Positions 41,872 through 51,516 are shown, numbered from the stretch's first letter. The stretch is DNA of 64,000 bases from an uncultured Oscillospiraceae bacterium (GCA_900543215.1 UQQR01000007.1:3556-67555), one strand, 5' to 3'. A program made the numbers and translations. Notes: a model not told the origin generated them from the letters alone.

Positions 41872-42620
41872 TCTTTATTCATCCTATCGGCAAGAGCTAA
41901 AAACTTTTTGTCCGACTGTATTGCTTGGGTTACAAACCTGCCGTTCCGAAAAAGAGCGTAGGTAGTTACGGGCGCCGGTACATTTTGTGCCGCTTCCTTG
42001 CTTATAATATGAACCGATTTAAACAGAATACCGTTTTGTTTTGCGGTTTCCTCAACCCTCGGCACCCAGTAGTATGTAAACGGGCATTGGTCGGTGTAGT
42101 AAAGGACAAAACCGTTTTCTTCTGTTTTGGGGTGCTTTGCGCACTCTTTAAACTTGGGCGGCCGCGCGTTTTTGTCGAACGGCAGGTACATAAGCGTAAT
42201 TCCCGTATCGGATTTATCCGCAACCGTAAAGCCCTTATAAGCCATAAACTTAGGGTCGGACAGAAATTCTCTTTTCCTGCCCTCGGACGAAAGTATGCAA
42301 ATTCCTTTTTTCTTACCGGCTTTGGCGTCTTTTATGCACTCTTCCAGCAAATCGTTTGAATATCCGTGTCCTTTCAAAGAGCCGGATACCCAAAGACAGT
42401 TTATAAAAATATACCCGTCGGCAATTATAGGCACCCATGCGTTTTCCGCGGGTATGTACTCAATAAAGCACTTCCCCCGTTCCTCACTGCGGTAAAAAAC
42501 AAGTCCCTCGTCAAATCTTTCCTTAAGCCATTCCTTTTTTTGCAGACTTTGTTTACCCGACATAGCACAGCAAATATGCTCTTTATCAATATTTTCCTTT
42601 GTTATTCTGATATAATTCAT
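41868..42620 (-). CDS. GNAT acetyltransferase with YoaP-type C-terminal domain
   Basis: A 250-residue protein. Residues 1-150 form a GNAT domain (YIRITKENIDKEHICC; the acetyl-CoA loop GSLKGHGYSNDLLEECI, about 80-96). Residues about 170-250 form a thioredoxin-like YoaP region (CPFTYYWVPRVEETAKQ). The start at 42620 has GAGAGG upstream. Acceptor unknown; the YoaP fold suggests a thiol-related substrate but does not prove it. Confidence 0.85.
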   Translation of the reverse strand: MNYIRITKENIDKEHICCAMSGKQSLQKKEWLKERFDEGLVFYRSEERGKCFIEYIPAENAWVPIIADGYIFINCLWVSGSLKGHGYSNDLLEECIKDAKAGKKKGICILSSEGRKREFLSDPKFMAYKGFTVADKSDTGITLMYLPFDKNARPPKFKECAKHPKTEENGFVLYYTDQCPFTYYWVPRVEETAKQNGILFKSVHIISKEAAQNVPAPVTTYALFRNGRFVTQAIQSDKKFLALADRMNKE

Positions 42621-42710
42621 CACAGAATTCCTCTCGCCCATATTTTTTACCTGCCTGGCAGTAAATTATTAGACGAACGAACTCAAGCATTTACGGAAAT
42701 TTATTATATT

Positions 42711-43316
42711 TTATATAATGTCGTACACCTCAACAGCGCCGCTTTTAAAATAGAGCGACGGAGTTACAAGCAAGGAGTATCCCCTTCCGAAATCGCTTGT
42801 CCATTCCACGGGACTTCTTCTCGGAATTCCGGCGGCGGCAAGCAGCATCATTATGGCTCCGCCGTGCATTATAACTGCCGAGCTTGTAATTCCGCTGTTT
42901 ACCATATCAACCGCTATTTTATTGAAGCCTACGCACACACGCTTTATAAATTCGGAGTTTTCCTCTCCGCCCCTCGGTGCCGCAAGCTTACCCGATGTCC
43001 ACGGTATAAAATCAGGGTCGCTTTCAAGCTCTGCGGCGGTCTTGCCCTCAAAGTTTCCGAAATCGTATTCCTTAAGCTCCTCTACCGGAATTATGTTCAT
43101 ATCGGGGTACAAAACCGCTCCCGTTTGTCTGCACCTTAACATCGGGCTTGAATAGAGCCTTTGTATTTCGGGGTAGTCTATATCGTCCTTTAGAAGCCTT
43201 AGTTCACTAAGTCCCTCGGGTGATAACGGAATATCCGTCCTGCATCCGATATATTCGCCCTTATAATTAGCGTCCGTTGCGCCGTGTCTTATCAAATGTA
43301 TCTTAAGCGTATTCAT
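42711..43316 (-). CDS. Histidine phosphatase (phosphoglycerate mutase family)
   Basis: A 201-residue histidine phosphatase with the catalytic LIRHGATDAN motif (residues 8-17) and the late HGG box. Similar to alpha-ribazole phosphatase CobC and small broad-specificity phosphatases; the sequence does not decide, and no cobalamin genes are nearby. The start at 43316 overlaps the hemW stop as ATGA, so the two are coupled. Confidence 0.88.
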   Translation of the reverse strand: MNTLKIHLIRHGATDANYKGEYIGCRTDIPLSPEGLSELRLLKDDIDYPEIQRLYSSPMLRCRQTGAVLYPDMNIIPVEELKEYDFGNFEGKTAAELESDPDFIPWTSGKLAAPRGGEENSEFIKRVCVGFNKIAVDMVNSGITSSAVIMHGGAIMMLLAAAGIPRRSPVEWTSDFGRGYSLLVTPSLYFKSGAVEVYDII

Positions 43317-44440
43317 TCCATATTCTCCAAAAGCTCTGTAATTATACTGTTTGAAACCGCCATACCCTTGTCTGCAAGCGATATTGCGCTTTTTGTAATC
43401 CTGCAAAGTCCGATTTTTTCAAGCGAACCTGCGGCATTTATCATTTTCTCGGGAAGCTCTTTTCCGAAACGCCTGCGGTAGCCGTCAAATTCAAGTCCCG
43501 TGCCCAGTCTTAAGCTAAGCATAATGTATTCCTCGGGGTCTCCCCCGTCTCCGTCCGGCACAGGCTCTGCACCTCTTAAAAATCCTCGCAGATCATCGGG
43601 GTAATAAAAGCGCTTGCCGTTTAAAAAGGAGTGTGCCGACGGTCCTATACCCAAATACTCAAAACAGCCCCAATACTTTAAATTGTGGCGGCTTTCCGTT
43701 CCGTCAAGGCAAAAATTTGATATTTCGTAGTGATTAAATCCCCTATCCTCAAGCGTGCGGCAAAGGTACAGATACTGATCGGCGGCGCTGTCATCATCCG
43801 GCATATCAAGCTGAGAAGCTTTCTTGTAAAACAGCGTGTTTTCCTCTGTTTTTAAAATATACGCCGAGATATGCCGCGGTTCCAATCCGCACACAAAATC
43901 AATATCGTTTTTTAAGCTTTCCGTATCGGACCCCGGCTGGGCTATCATTATATCGGCTGAAATATTTTTAAAGCCGAGTTTTCGGGCGTTTTCCACCGTG
44001 CGGCGTGTGTCCGCCGCCGTATGCGTTCTGCCGAGCAACGAAAGCATTTTATCCGAACCGCTCTGCGCCCCGACAGAAAGCCTGTTGATTCCGGCTTCCG
44101 CCGCCGCCGTGAGTATTCTTTCCGAAGCTCCGTCGGGATTTATTTCGAGGGTTATTTCGGCGTCTCTGTCTACCGAAAAGCTCTCTCTTACCGCCTGCAT
44201 AACGGGTATCAGCCTCTCATACATAAGCGACGGCGTTCCACCGCCGAAATAAACAGTATTAACGGGGCGGCTTATTTTGCCGCCCCGTTCTCTTATAACG
44301 GTAATCAGCCGTTTTGTATATTCGTCCTTCAGTTCTTCACTGTCAAATGAAGAATAAAAGCTGCAATAAGCGCATCTTTTTTTGCAAAACGGTATGTGAA
44401 GATAAAGACCGATAGGCTCCTTATCAGTCAAGTATTTCAC
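43313..44440 (-). CDS. hemW: HemW-like radical SAM protein
   Basis: A 375-residue radical SAM enzyme with CxxxCxxC as CKKRCAYC in the first 25 residues, then GGGTPS and the HemN/HemW core ending with YEISNFCLDGTESRHNLKYW. HemW-type proteins lack the N-terminal extension of true coproporphyrinogen dehydrogenase and act in heme trafficking. It overlaps pduL by 17 bases and is followed by the phosphatase. Confidence 0.92.
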   Translation of the reverse strand: MKYLTDKEPIGLYLHIPFCKKRCAYCSFYSSFDSEELKDEYTKRLITVIRERGGKISRPVNTVYFGGGTPSLMYERLIPVMQAVRESFSVDRDAEITLEINPDGASERILTAAAEAGINRLSVGAQSGSDKMLSLLGRTHTAADTRRTVENARKLGFKNISADIMIAQPGSDTESLKNDIDFVCGLEPRHISAYILKTEENTLFYKKASQLDMPDDDSAADQYLYLCRTLEDRGFNHYEISNFCLDGTESRHNLKYWGCFEYLGIGPSAHSFLNGKRFYYPDDLRGFLRGAEPVPDGDGGDPEEYIMLSLRLGTGLEFDGYRRRFGKELPEKMINAAGSLEKIGLCRITKSAISLADKGMAVSNSIITELLENME

Positions 44441-44996
44441 CTATGCAGCTGCCCGGTACCGCGGCGGCGTTGGCCTCATCGGTGTCAATATGCATAGCAA
44501 GCTTATACTTATCGCTTACTCTTGCGACAACATCATCAAAAACAAGCGCTCTGCCCTCTGTCGGAATCTTAACGCTTACTATCTGTTTATCCTTTATGCC
44601 GAATTTTTCCGCATCCTCTGGTGTCATATGTATGTGGCGCTTTGCGGCAATAACGCCCTCGGTAAGCTCAATCTCACCCGCAGGTCCCACAAGCTTACAT
44701 ACGCCGCTGCCCTTAACATCGCCCGACTCTCTTATAGGAGCGGTAACGCCGATCGCGCGTGCGTCGGTAAGGGAAAGCTCTACCTGATTTTCGGGACGGG
44801 TAGGTCCTAAAATGGATGCCTTTAACTGTGATTTGGGTCCTACAACCGTAACCTTTTCCTCACAGGCAAACTGACCCGGCTGGGAAAGATTTTTTTTCGG
44901 GGTAAGTTTATGACCCTTACCGAAAAGTGTTTCAAGCGCCTCGTCCGTAACATGCACATGGCGTGCGGATATTTCAACCAAAACTTCTTTTGCCAT
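44424..44996 (-). CDS. pduL: Phosphate propanoyltransferase PduL
   Basis: A 190-residue PduL-type phosphotransacylase with two PduL domains; zinc-binding histidines lie in ISARHVHVTDEAL (near the start) and AAKRHIHMTPEDA. It converts acyl-CoA and phosphate to acyl phosphate. No shell or pdu genes are around, so it is probably a housekeeping phosphotransacetylase replacing Pta. The start at 44996 follows AAGGAG. Its promoter overlaps the end of gerAB. Confidence 0.92.
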   Translation of the reverse strand: MAKEVLVEISARHVHVTDEALETLFGKGHKLTPKKNLSQPGQFACEEKVTVVGPKSQLKASILGPTRPENQVELSLTDARAIGVTAPIRESGDVKGSGVCKLVGPAGEIELTEGVIAAKRHIHMTPEDAEKFGIKDKQIVSVKIPTEGRALVFDDVVARVSDKYKLAMHIDTDEANAAAVPGSCIGEILD

Positions 44997-45028
44997 AACT
45001 AAAACTCCTTTTTGTTTTATACCCTTTA

Positions 45029-45056
45029 ATTTTAACATATTTCAGCCACTTTTCAA
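45029..45056 (-). promoter_or_regulatory. Promoter of pduL
   Basis: Minus strand TTGAAA (complement of 45051-45056), 16 bp, TAAAAT (complement of 45029-45034), overlapping the last codons of gerAB. Confidence 0.65.
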
Positions 45057-45932
45057 GGGGGAAAAACAAATTTTAAGCTTTGACAGAGAAAAAAAGCAGA
45101 TTTTAAGGCAAAACGCTGTTTTTATAAGAGCCGACGCAAAGTAAAGGCAGTAAACAAGTCCGTCCATTCTTGTAAACAGCGGACCGACCGTAACGGTGCT
45201 TACGGCAGACGCAAGCGGAAATTCGCACCGAGCCGAAAGTTGAGGTCCGAAATGAAAAATACAGTCCGCAAAGCACATCGCCAAAAGAGCAAGTCCTGCC
45301 GCCGTACCCGAAAAAACATATTTTTTGCCATTATCCCGTATAAAATATTCCGCCGCAAACGGAACAAGCAAAAACGGCATAGATACCCGAATCAGCATAG
45401 GTGCCGTTTCTTTTAAAACGGTTTTAAGACCCGGAAAACGGTTTAAATGGAACCACTGAACGCTGAAATCCTTTACGGACAAAAGGAAAAACAGAATTAT
45501 ACCCGCAGCCGAAAAAATGAAAAAGATTACAGAAAGTTTTAACAGGACACTGCTTTTTCTAAGCGTCAGGTAGGCGGTAACGACAACAAAGATTACGGCG
45601 ATAAAAAATCTCGGCGTATCGGGGAGCAATATCCTATCCACAAAAACCAAAAATTCCTTAAACGAGGCTCCGGCGCCGTAAAGCGAATAGACCGCCGCCG
45701 CCGAAAAGAGAAGCGCCGAATACGGCTTAAAGGAAAGCGCCGACTGCGCCCTTAACAAAAAGAAAGAAATTCCCAAAAATACAAATGACGCCGTAATCGC
45801 CGCGGCAAACCCCAAAAACGAATATTTACCCGAATCGGAATAAGGAAGTCCTATTACCGATTCACCGAGCGCAAAAAGCGCGGCAAGGCAAAAAAAGTGT
45901 CTGCCGTAATCGGCTTTTCCCATTGCAATCAT
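45042..45932 (-). CDS. gerAB: Spore germination permease GerAB-like
   Basis: A 296-residue integral membrane protein of the amino-acid permease type (about nine to ten helices) matching the B subunit of GerA germinant receptors. It is the last gene of a five-gene operon: a secreted-like protein, the SpoIID-like protein, gerAA, gerAC, gerAB. It probably binds an amino-acid germinant. The order A-C-B differs from the common A-B-C. Confidence 0.9.
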   Translation of the reverse strand: MIAMGKADYGRHFFCLAALFALGESVIGLPYSDSGKYSFLGFAAAITASFVFLGISFFLLRAQSALSFKPYSALLFSAAAVYSLYGAGASFKEFLVFVDRILLPDTPRFFIAVIFVVVTAYLTLRKSSVLLKLSVIFFIFSAAGIILFFLLSVKDFSVQWFHLNRFPGLKTVLKETAPMLIRVSMPFLLVPFAAEYFIRDNGKKYVFSGTAAGLALLAMCFADCIFHFGPQLSARCEFPLASAVSTVTVGPLFTRMDGLVYCLYFASALIKTAFCLKICFFSLSKLKICFSPLKSG

Positions 45933-45938
45933 CTCCGT

Positions 45939-46946
45939 TCAGCTTTTGCATTCCGCAACAAAATCGGCAGAACCGAAAAATTCCTCGTATCCCGACTGAT
46001 ATTTATCCTCAAACTCACTGTATTTAACGCTTAAAATATCATAAAATCCGAAGGCGTCCTTTCCCGTTTCGCTTTTAAGCCGGTTATAAAGCGATTCGAG
46101 GTTTTTTTCGAGTCTTTCGCACGCCGTACCGTCAAAGCCGTCGCCCGAAAGCCTGAGCCTTAAAACTATTTTATTTTCATTTCCGTCCGAATAAAGATAG
46201 TCAACCTTTCGGGATCTCAAATGATATTCCTCCGCCCCGAAGCGCAGCGTTCCCTTTTTAAATTCTCCCGTAATAACCGCGTAACAGCCTGAGTCCTCAT
46301 TGTTTAAATTGGCTATAAGCCTGTCCTCTCTGAACACGGAAAGTCCGTCAACCGACGTGCCTGATTCGGAAATGACAAAATGAGGGAGCGTAAAGGTCTT
46401 TTTGCCCGATTCACGGACGGCCTCAACCTCAAAATAACGGCTGCTATACGAAAGCCCCGTGCGTTCGCTCTGTTGCTCTATCATTCCCATAATATCGTAC
46501 CCCTTTGCCGCGGAGGAAGGGGATTTTTCCGACAAAAGCTCATACGGGTCCTCGACCGAAATCATATAGGCGGACATTGTTATGCGGTTTTCGTTAAAGC
46601 AATAATCGCATATTTCGGAAAACCAATACGGAGTCATTTTTTCCCCTACCGCTATTACGGCGCAATGATTCAAAAGCATCGTCTTTTCAAGCGACGAGCC
46701 TATTTTGTCAAGCGCACCCGATATTGACTGAGCGGCGGCTGAAAACAACTTTGTTTCGGGTGAGGATTCGGGATCCTCGGAGTTTACGATTATAATTTCG
46801 GCAAAAACATTTATAAGAGCGCCGTCTGTACTGAAACCGAGAGACGAAACCATATATCTGCGGTCGCTTTTGGCGTTTTCTCCGCTACAGCCGCAAAGAA
46901 GCGCCGAAAGAACAGAAATAAGAATTAAACAGACCGTTTTTTTCAT
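45939..46946 (-). CDS. gerAC: Spore germination lipoprotein GerAC-like
   Basis: A 335-residue Ger(x)C-family lipoprotein: signal peptide with lipobox ending at Cys20 (SALLCGCSGEN region) and the DRRYMVSSLGFSTDG opening typical of the family. It anchors outside the inner spore membrane and supports the receptor complex. It overlaps gerAA by four bases and precedes gerAB by six bases. Confidence 0.9.
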   Translation of the reverse strand: MKKTVCLILISVLSALLCGCSGENAKSDRRYMVSSLGFSTDGALINVFAEIIIVNSEDPESSPETKLFSAAAQSISGALDKIGSSLEKTMLLNHCAVIAVGEKMTPYWFSEICDYCFNENRITMSAYMISVEDPYELLSEKSPSSAAKGYDIMGMIEQQSERTGLSYSSRYFEVEAVRESGKKTFTLPHFVISESGTSVDGLSVFREDRLIANLNNEDSGCYAVITGEFKKGTLRFGAEEYHLRSRKVDYLYSDGNENKIVLRLRLSGDGFDGTACERLEKNLESLYNRLKSETGKDAFGFYDILSVKYSEFEDKYQSGYEEFFGSADFVAECKS

Positions 46947-48463
46947 TTCCGCACCGTCTCTTTCATTCTCACCCTGTTGCGGTTGAAAAGAGGGCGTTTT
47001 ATCATTTTACTCCACGGCGCTCTCAAAACCGTGTCCTTAAGGCTCTGAAAATCCGCACGGGACAGCGATACCGTATAGCTTACCCCAAAGGAGGTAAGGT
47101 CGAATATTCTTATAAGCATTACCGTAATACCGGCGATATATCCGTAAAGACCGAAAAGCGCGCCTAAAATCACCAATATTAGCCGCATATAAAATACCGC
47201 CGCTTTAAGTCTCGGTATCATAAGTCCGGCTATACCCGAAAGCGCCACAACTATAAGCATCGGTGCGCTTATTATCCTTGCCTCCACCGCCGCCTGACCC
47301 ACAACAAGTCCGCCGACTATGCTTAAAGCGTGACCGAGGCTCTGCGCCGTTCTTATTCCCGTTTCCTTAAGAATTTCGAATACAAATATAAGAAGAATAC
47401 ACTCCGCCACCGCAGGAAAAGGGACTCCGCCCCTCAGCTGTGTTACCGAAAGCGCAAGCGAGGTCGGCAAAAGCTCCTTATGAAACGCCGTAGCCGCAAC
47501 AAACACAGACGGTATACTGACCGACAGAAAAAAGCAAATAAATCTGAGCAGTCTGCCAATGGAGGAAACCGTGTAATTAAGGTAATAATCCTCATCCGAT
47601 TGGAAATTTTCCGAAAAAAGGTACGGTACCGTTGCGGCAACGGGCGTTCCGTCCACAATTAAGGCCACCCGTCCCTCAAGCAGGCTTGCCGCAACCACAT
47701 CGGGTCTTTCCGTTGTACCCGAGGTTTTAAAAAGCGACCCTCTGCTGTCTCTTATCTGCTCTATGATATAATTCGTGTCAAGAACGCCGTCTATATCTAT
47801 TTCGGCTATTCTTTTTTTAAGCTCGCCGAGCATTTTTTTGTTTACAAGCGTATCAAGATAGCAGAAAAATACTATCGTCTCACTGCGTTTTCCGACCCTT
47901 ACCATTTCGGTGCAAAAATCAGGGGTCAGAAGCTTTCGCCTTATAAGCGCAAGGTTAGGCAGCGCCGCTTCGTTAAAGCCCTCTCTCGGACCTTCAAGTA
48001 TCCTCTCGTTTTCAGGCTCGCTTATGCTTCTGGTTTTCCAGCCCTTTGTATTTATGGTCACGGCGTCCGTACAGCCGTCTATTATTAAAAGCGTGTCTCC
48101 GTACATGACCGCTCTCAGCATATCCGCGACATTGTCGGTGGTCTTATTCTCGCTTGCGAAAAGCACCTGCTCGCATATATAATCGGCAAACGGTATATCG
48201 GTGCGCTCGCTGTTTACAAGCAAAAGCGGTCTTACTACCGATTCGTTAAGCATTTCGGAATTTACCATTCCGTCCATATAAAAAAGGGCGCAGTCATACT
48301 CGTACATACTGCGTACCCTTAACTGTTTCATCCTTAAAACCGCGTCTTTTTTGAATATTTCCTTAAAAAGCGCAATATCATCCTTAAGATTACCCGATAT
48401 TTTCAAAAGCTCATAATCTGAAGTCAGTCCGGACATACTATCACCCGGTTTAATTATTTCCAA
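46943..48463 (-). CDS. gerAA: Spore germination protein GerAA-like
   Basis: A 506-residue GerA-family A subunit: a soluble N-terminal half (including TNYIIEQIRDSRGSLFKTSG and the GRVALIVDGTPVA strand) and a membrane-embedded C-terminal half with about five helices. It forms the germinant-gated ion channel core with GerAB and GerAC. It starts 15 bases after the SpoIID-like gene stop. Confidence 0.92.
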   Translation of the reverse strand: MEIIKPGDSMSGLTSDYELLKISGNLKDDIALFKEIFKKDAVLRMKQLRVRSMYEYDCALFYMDGMVNSEMLNESVVRPLLLVNSERTDIPFADYICEQVLFASENKTTDNVADMLRAVMYGDTLLIIDGCTDAVTINTKGWKTRSISEPENERILEGPREGFNEAALPNLALIRRKLLTPDFCTEMVRVGKRSETIVFFCYLDTLVNKKMLGELKKRIAEIDIDGVLDTNYIIEQIRDSRGSLFKTSGTTERPDVVAASLLEGRVALIVDGTPVAATVPYLFSENFQSDEDYYLNYTVSSIGRLLRFICFFLSVSIPSVFVAATAFHKELLPTSLALSVTQLRGGVPFPAVAECILLIFVFEILKETGIRTAQSLGHALSIVGGLVVGQAAVEARIISAPMLIVVALSGIAGLMIPRLKAAVFYMRLILVILGALFGLYGYIAGITVMLIRIFDLTSFGVSYTVSLSRADFQSLKDTVLRAPWSKMIKRPLFNRNRVRMKETVRK

Positions 48464-48478
48464 AAGCTTTTAAAAAAT

Positions 48479-49834
48479 TCATCCTTTAAGCGCATTGTAT
48501 TCCTCGACTATGGTATTCCAGGTATTTACTCCCACAAGTCCGCTTTGCGGCAGACCGAAGAGACGCTGTAAAGTATAGACCGCGTCCCTTGTCTGCGTTC
48601 CGAAATATCCCGTAACCGGAATTTCGGGAATTTCAGGGTAAACACTGCCGATAAACGACAAATAGGTTTGCAGATCTCTTACGCTGTCGCTCCTCATTCC
48701 CTCGCTCAGCACATAACCGGGGTATATTTTTGCCCGTTCTCCCTCGTACCCCTCGGGGAATGATTCTACCGCCAAGCGGTATTCACGGTTTAAAATATTC
48801 CAAAGCGTATTGTCGGCAACCCCTGTTACGGGCAGTCCGTAATACTCTTGAAACTGCTCCACCGCCCTTACCGTGGGTTCGTCAAAAATGCCAGTGACCT
48901 GCACCATATCAAGCTGCGGATTGGCATACGCTATCGTGTCAAGATAATACTGAAGCGCTCTTACATAAAGTCCCTGCATACCTGCGGACAGCTCAAATAT
49001 ATAAGGAAGGCTCGCCTCTTCCTCCGTAACTCCTTCCGCCGAAAGCTCCGCAAGCCTTTTGACTCCGTTATAATAACGTCTTATTCTGTACCACGTGGCT
49101 TTATCGACGGTGCCGCTCCGAGGCAGCCCGAATATTTCCTGAAACGCCCTTACCGCATTTTCGGTATCAAGACCGAAAAGTCCGTTTTCAACGCGTATCT
49201 TCGGTATAGCGGGGTAATTATCGGATATTCGGTTAAGCTCAGTTTGTATTATTTTTACGCTGTTTGAGTCGTCGCCGAGTCTCAGCGGCTCGCCGGGGTA
49301 CGATTCCCCCACGCTTGCCACGGGCGTATCGGTAAGTATGGAAATATCCCCGCCGTAAAACCTTTGCAAAATTTCATAAGGCGTAAGCCCCTGTTCGGCA
49401 AGCGATACGGTTCCCCACTGAGAAAGACCCTGACAGGTAGAGGTCGTTCCGTTGCAGAATTGGGTAAAAAGCGGCTGTATACTGCCGTTTCTGACAACAT
49501 ATTCGTCAAATATATCATTCACAATATCGTTTATATTTTCAAAAATTTCACGGCCCGGAACAAAAGCCTGATCGTACTGCGTCGAATTGGTAATATCAAA
49601 ATCGTACCCGCGGGACGGATACCACTCGGTATATATTCGGTTAAGCGCAAAGGTTATTATGGCGTAAATATTGGCTCTGAGCGCATTTTCGGGCCAAGTT
49701 GGGTATATTTCGCTTGACGCGACATTTTTAATGTAATCAACAAACGGTACGGTTACGGTCTCGGCATTAGATGACGGCGGACCCAAATGCACCCTTATGT
49801 TTTCGGGAATAACAGGCTGTATCAAATCAGGCAT
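48479..49834 (-). CDS. SpoIID/LytB-like protein with three peptidoglycan-binding domains
   Basis: A 451-residue protein with no clear signal peptide at this start. Residues about 28-170 resemble SpoIID/LytB (VPFVDYIKNVASSEIYPTW; the conserved TQFCNGTTSTCQGLSQWG block). Then three PG_binding_1 domains follow, near 190-245, 290-345 and 390-450 (for example ENGLFGLDTENAVRAFQEIF). This combination of lytic-transglycosylase-like and peptidoglycan-binding domains, in an operon with germination genes, suggests a spore-cortex or coat enzyme. Confidence 0.87.
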   Translation of the reverse strand: MPDLIQPVIPENIRVHLGPPSSNAETVTVPFVDYIKNVASSEIYPTWPENALRANIYAIITFALNRIYTEWYPSRGYDFDITNSTQYDQAFVPGREIFENINDIVNDIFDEYVVRNGSIQPLFTQFCNGTTSTCQGLSQWGTVSLAEQGLTPYEILQRFYGGDISILTDTPVASVGESYPGEPLRLGDDSNSVKIIQTELNRISDNYPAIPKIRVENGLFGLDTENAVRAFQEIFGLPRSGTVDKATWYRIRRYYNGVKRLAELSAEGVTEEEASLPYIFELSAGMQGLYVRALQYYLDTIAYANPQLDMVQVTGIFDEPTVRAVEQFQEYYGLPVTGVADNTLWNILNREYRLAVESFPEGYEGERAKIYPGYVLSEGMRSDSVRDLQTYLSFIGSVYPEIPEIPVTGYFGTQTRDAVYTLQRLFGLPQSGLVGVNTWNTIVEEYNALKG

Positions 49835-49864
49835 ACTCTTTTTCCTCCTTAGAGTGACAGGCTT

Positions 49865-50392
49865 CTAGAGCTCATAAGATGAAAATTCGTTAAAGGTTAT
49901 AGGCGCTGTTCTGCCGCCGGCAACGCTTATAGGCGTAAGGTCCGAGCGCTGAACGGAAGTAACGCCCCTGAAAACAGGTATATTAAGGTGTATATTTTCA
50001 AGAAAACCGTCGGCTTTTATTCTCATATTGTAAAGCGCGTACGGAACCGCTGCCGAGCCTGACTGCTGTGAAAGACTGCGCGGCGGAGCGGCCAACTCGA
50101 ATTTCTCGGTTTTTCCGCTCTCGTCCGTAACGGCGGTTCCCACTACCTGCATATTTTCGGGCGACCCCGTAAAAACCGTAACTTCGGCATTTTTAACGGG
50201 ATATATTCTGTCGGTATAGGTCACCATAGCGATAAGTCTTCCGTTTTCATCCGAGGTGTTGTCGGGTATATCCGACTTACCCTCTTCATAATAGCCCTGC
50301 TGCGGAGTATTTACAGCGGCAGTCTTTACAGCCGCTCTTTTATTAAGCATAAGCATTTCGTTTTTGTACTTTTCAATAAGCGATTTATCCAT
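49865..50392 (-). CDS. Hypothetical beta-rich protein of the germination operon
   Basis: A 175-residue protein. Residues about 48-140 look like a carboxypeptidase-regulatory or Ig-type beta domain (RLIAMVTYTDRIYPVKNAEV...VTDESGKTEKF). The start at 50392 is set by GGGAGGCGG upstream. No signal peptide. It is first in the germination operon and ends 30 bp before the SpoIID-like gene, so a spore coat or cortex structural role is plausible. Confidence 0.7.
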   Translation of the reverse strand: MDKSLIEKYKNEMLMLNKRAAVKTAAVNTPQQGYYEEGKSDIPDNTSDENGRLIAMVTYTDRIYPVKNAEVTVFTGSPENMQVVGTAVTDESGKTEKFELAAPPRSLSQQSGSAAVPYALYNMRIKADGFLENIHLNIPVFRGVTSVQRSDLTPISVAGGRTAPITFNEFSSYEL

Positions 50393-50504
50393 TTTACCGC
50401 CTCCCACAAAATATTTTATGCCCGTTTTAATAAATATGTTAAAAAGTTGTTGCAAACAGCACTTAGGTGATATATAATTTTAAAAAAGAGAAGGAGAGAT
50501 TTTT

Positions 50505-51350
50505 ATGGTGACTATTAAAAATGATGTTATAACCGCCGAGATCAACACCCTCGGAGCGGAGTTTAACAGCATAAAGGTAAACGGCGAAGACAGACTTTGG
50601 AGCGGCGACCCTGCATTTTGGACGGGAAAGGCTCCCGTTCTTTTCCCCATATGCGGCGGACTTAAGGACGATAAATTCACATATAACGGCAAGGAATATA
50701 CCCTTAATAAGCACGGCTTTGCAAGATTTAAGGAATTTGAGGTGGAAAAGGCCTCGGAAAATTCCGCCGTATTTCTGCTTAAAAGTGATGAGGAAACCCT
50801 TAAAACATATCCTTGGAGCTTCGAGCTTCGCATAAAATACGCGCTTTGCGGCTCTGCCGTTAAAATTACATACTCCGTAAAAAACACCTCGGACGATACT
50901 ATGTATATGTCCATCGGCTCGCACGAAGCCTATGCCTGCCCCGAGGGTATAGAAGACTATGATGTAATATTCGAAAAGAAGGAAACCCTTTTTGCGCAGG
51001 ACCTTGACGGCAATCTTACCGCCCACAGCAGAACCCCCGTTATCAAAGACACGGACACTCTGCCGCTTTATTATAAATATTTTGCGGTTGACGCTCTTGT
51101 TTTCAAGGATCTCAAATCACGCTCGGCAACGCTCAGAAACCGTAAGACCGGTAAGTCGGTTACCGTTTCGTTCCCCGACTGCGATTATTTTCTTCTTTGG
51201 ACAAAGCCGGGTGCCGGCTACATTTGTATGGAACCCTGGAGCGGTATTCAGCCTATGGTGGACTGCACATATGACATAACAGAAAAAGAGGGAATTAACG
51301 AGGTTGCTGCAAAAGACACCTTTAAAGTCTCTCATACTATCTGTTTTTAA
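50505..51350 (+). CDS. Aldose 1-epimerase family protein (LacX-like)
   Basis: A 281-residue galactose-mutarotase-type protein of the LacX/YeaD branch: FPICGGLKDDKFTYNGKEYT, NKHGFARFKEFEV and SHEAYACPEG contain the conserved His and Asp/Glu of the active cleft. It interconverts anomers of a sugar, possibly a sugar phosphate. Promoter TTGCAA and TATAAT lie upstream (about 50451 and 50474), and a terminator ends the gene. Confidence 0.9.
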   Translation: MVTIKNDVITAEINTLGAEFNSIKVNGEDRLWSGDPAFWTGKAPVLFPICGGLKDDKFTYNGKEYTLNKHGFARFKEFEVEKASENSAVFLLKSDEETLKTYPWSFELRIKYALCGSAVKITYSVKNTSDDTMYMSIGSHEAYACPEGIEDYDVIFEKKETLFAQDLDGNLTAHSRTPVIKDTDTLPLYYKYFAVDALVFKDLKSRSATLRNRKTGKSVTVSFPDCDYFLLWTKPGAGYICMEPWSGIQPMVDCTYDITEKEGINEVAAKDTFKVSHTICF

Positions 51351-51375
51351 GCTTAAATCTGTCATACTTACCAAA

Positions 51376-51403
51376 AACCGACTGCAAACAGCAGTCGGTT
51401 TTA
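51376..51403 (+). terminator. Terminator of the epimerase gene
   Basis: AACCGACTGC / GCAGTCGGTT stem with AAACA loop and T run. Confidence 0.92.
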
Positions 51404-51454
51404 TTAGAGATACAATATATCGATAAATACATTACCGATATTAAAAAACTGTAT

Positions 51455-51483
51455 TTGCATTAAATGTCGAAAGATGCTATAAT
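51455..51483 (+). promoter_or_regulatory. Promoter of the ldh-fumC-hdr-frd block
   Basis: TTGCAT (51455-51460), 17 bp, TATAAT (51478-51483), 33 bp before the ldh start. No clear TTGTTAA-type Rex box overlaps it. Confidence 0.8.
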
Positions 51484-51516
51484 ATACTAAACTATGTAAA
51501 TTAGGGAAGGTGCACT

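Noticed and set aside
42366..43139. 257-codon plus-strand frame
   Set aside because: Opposite two supported minus-strand genes and rich in unlikely residue runs.
50463..51026. 187-codon minus-strand frame
   Set aside because: Antisense to the aldose epimerase gene; no recognisable features.
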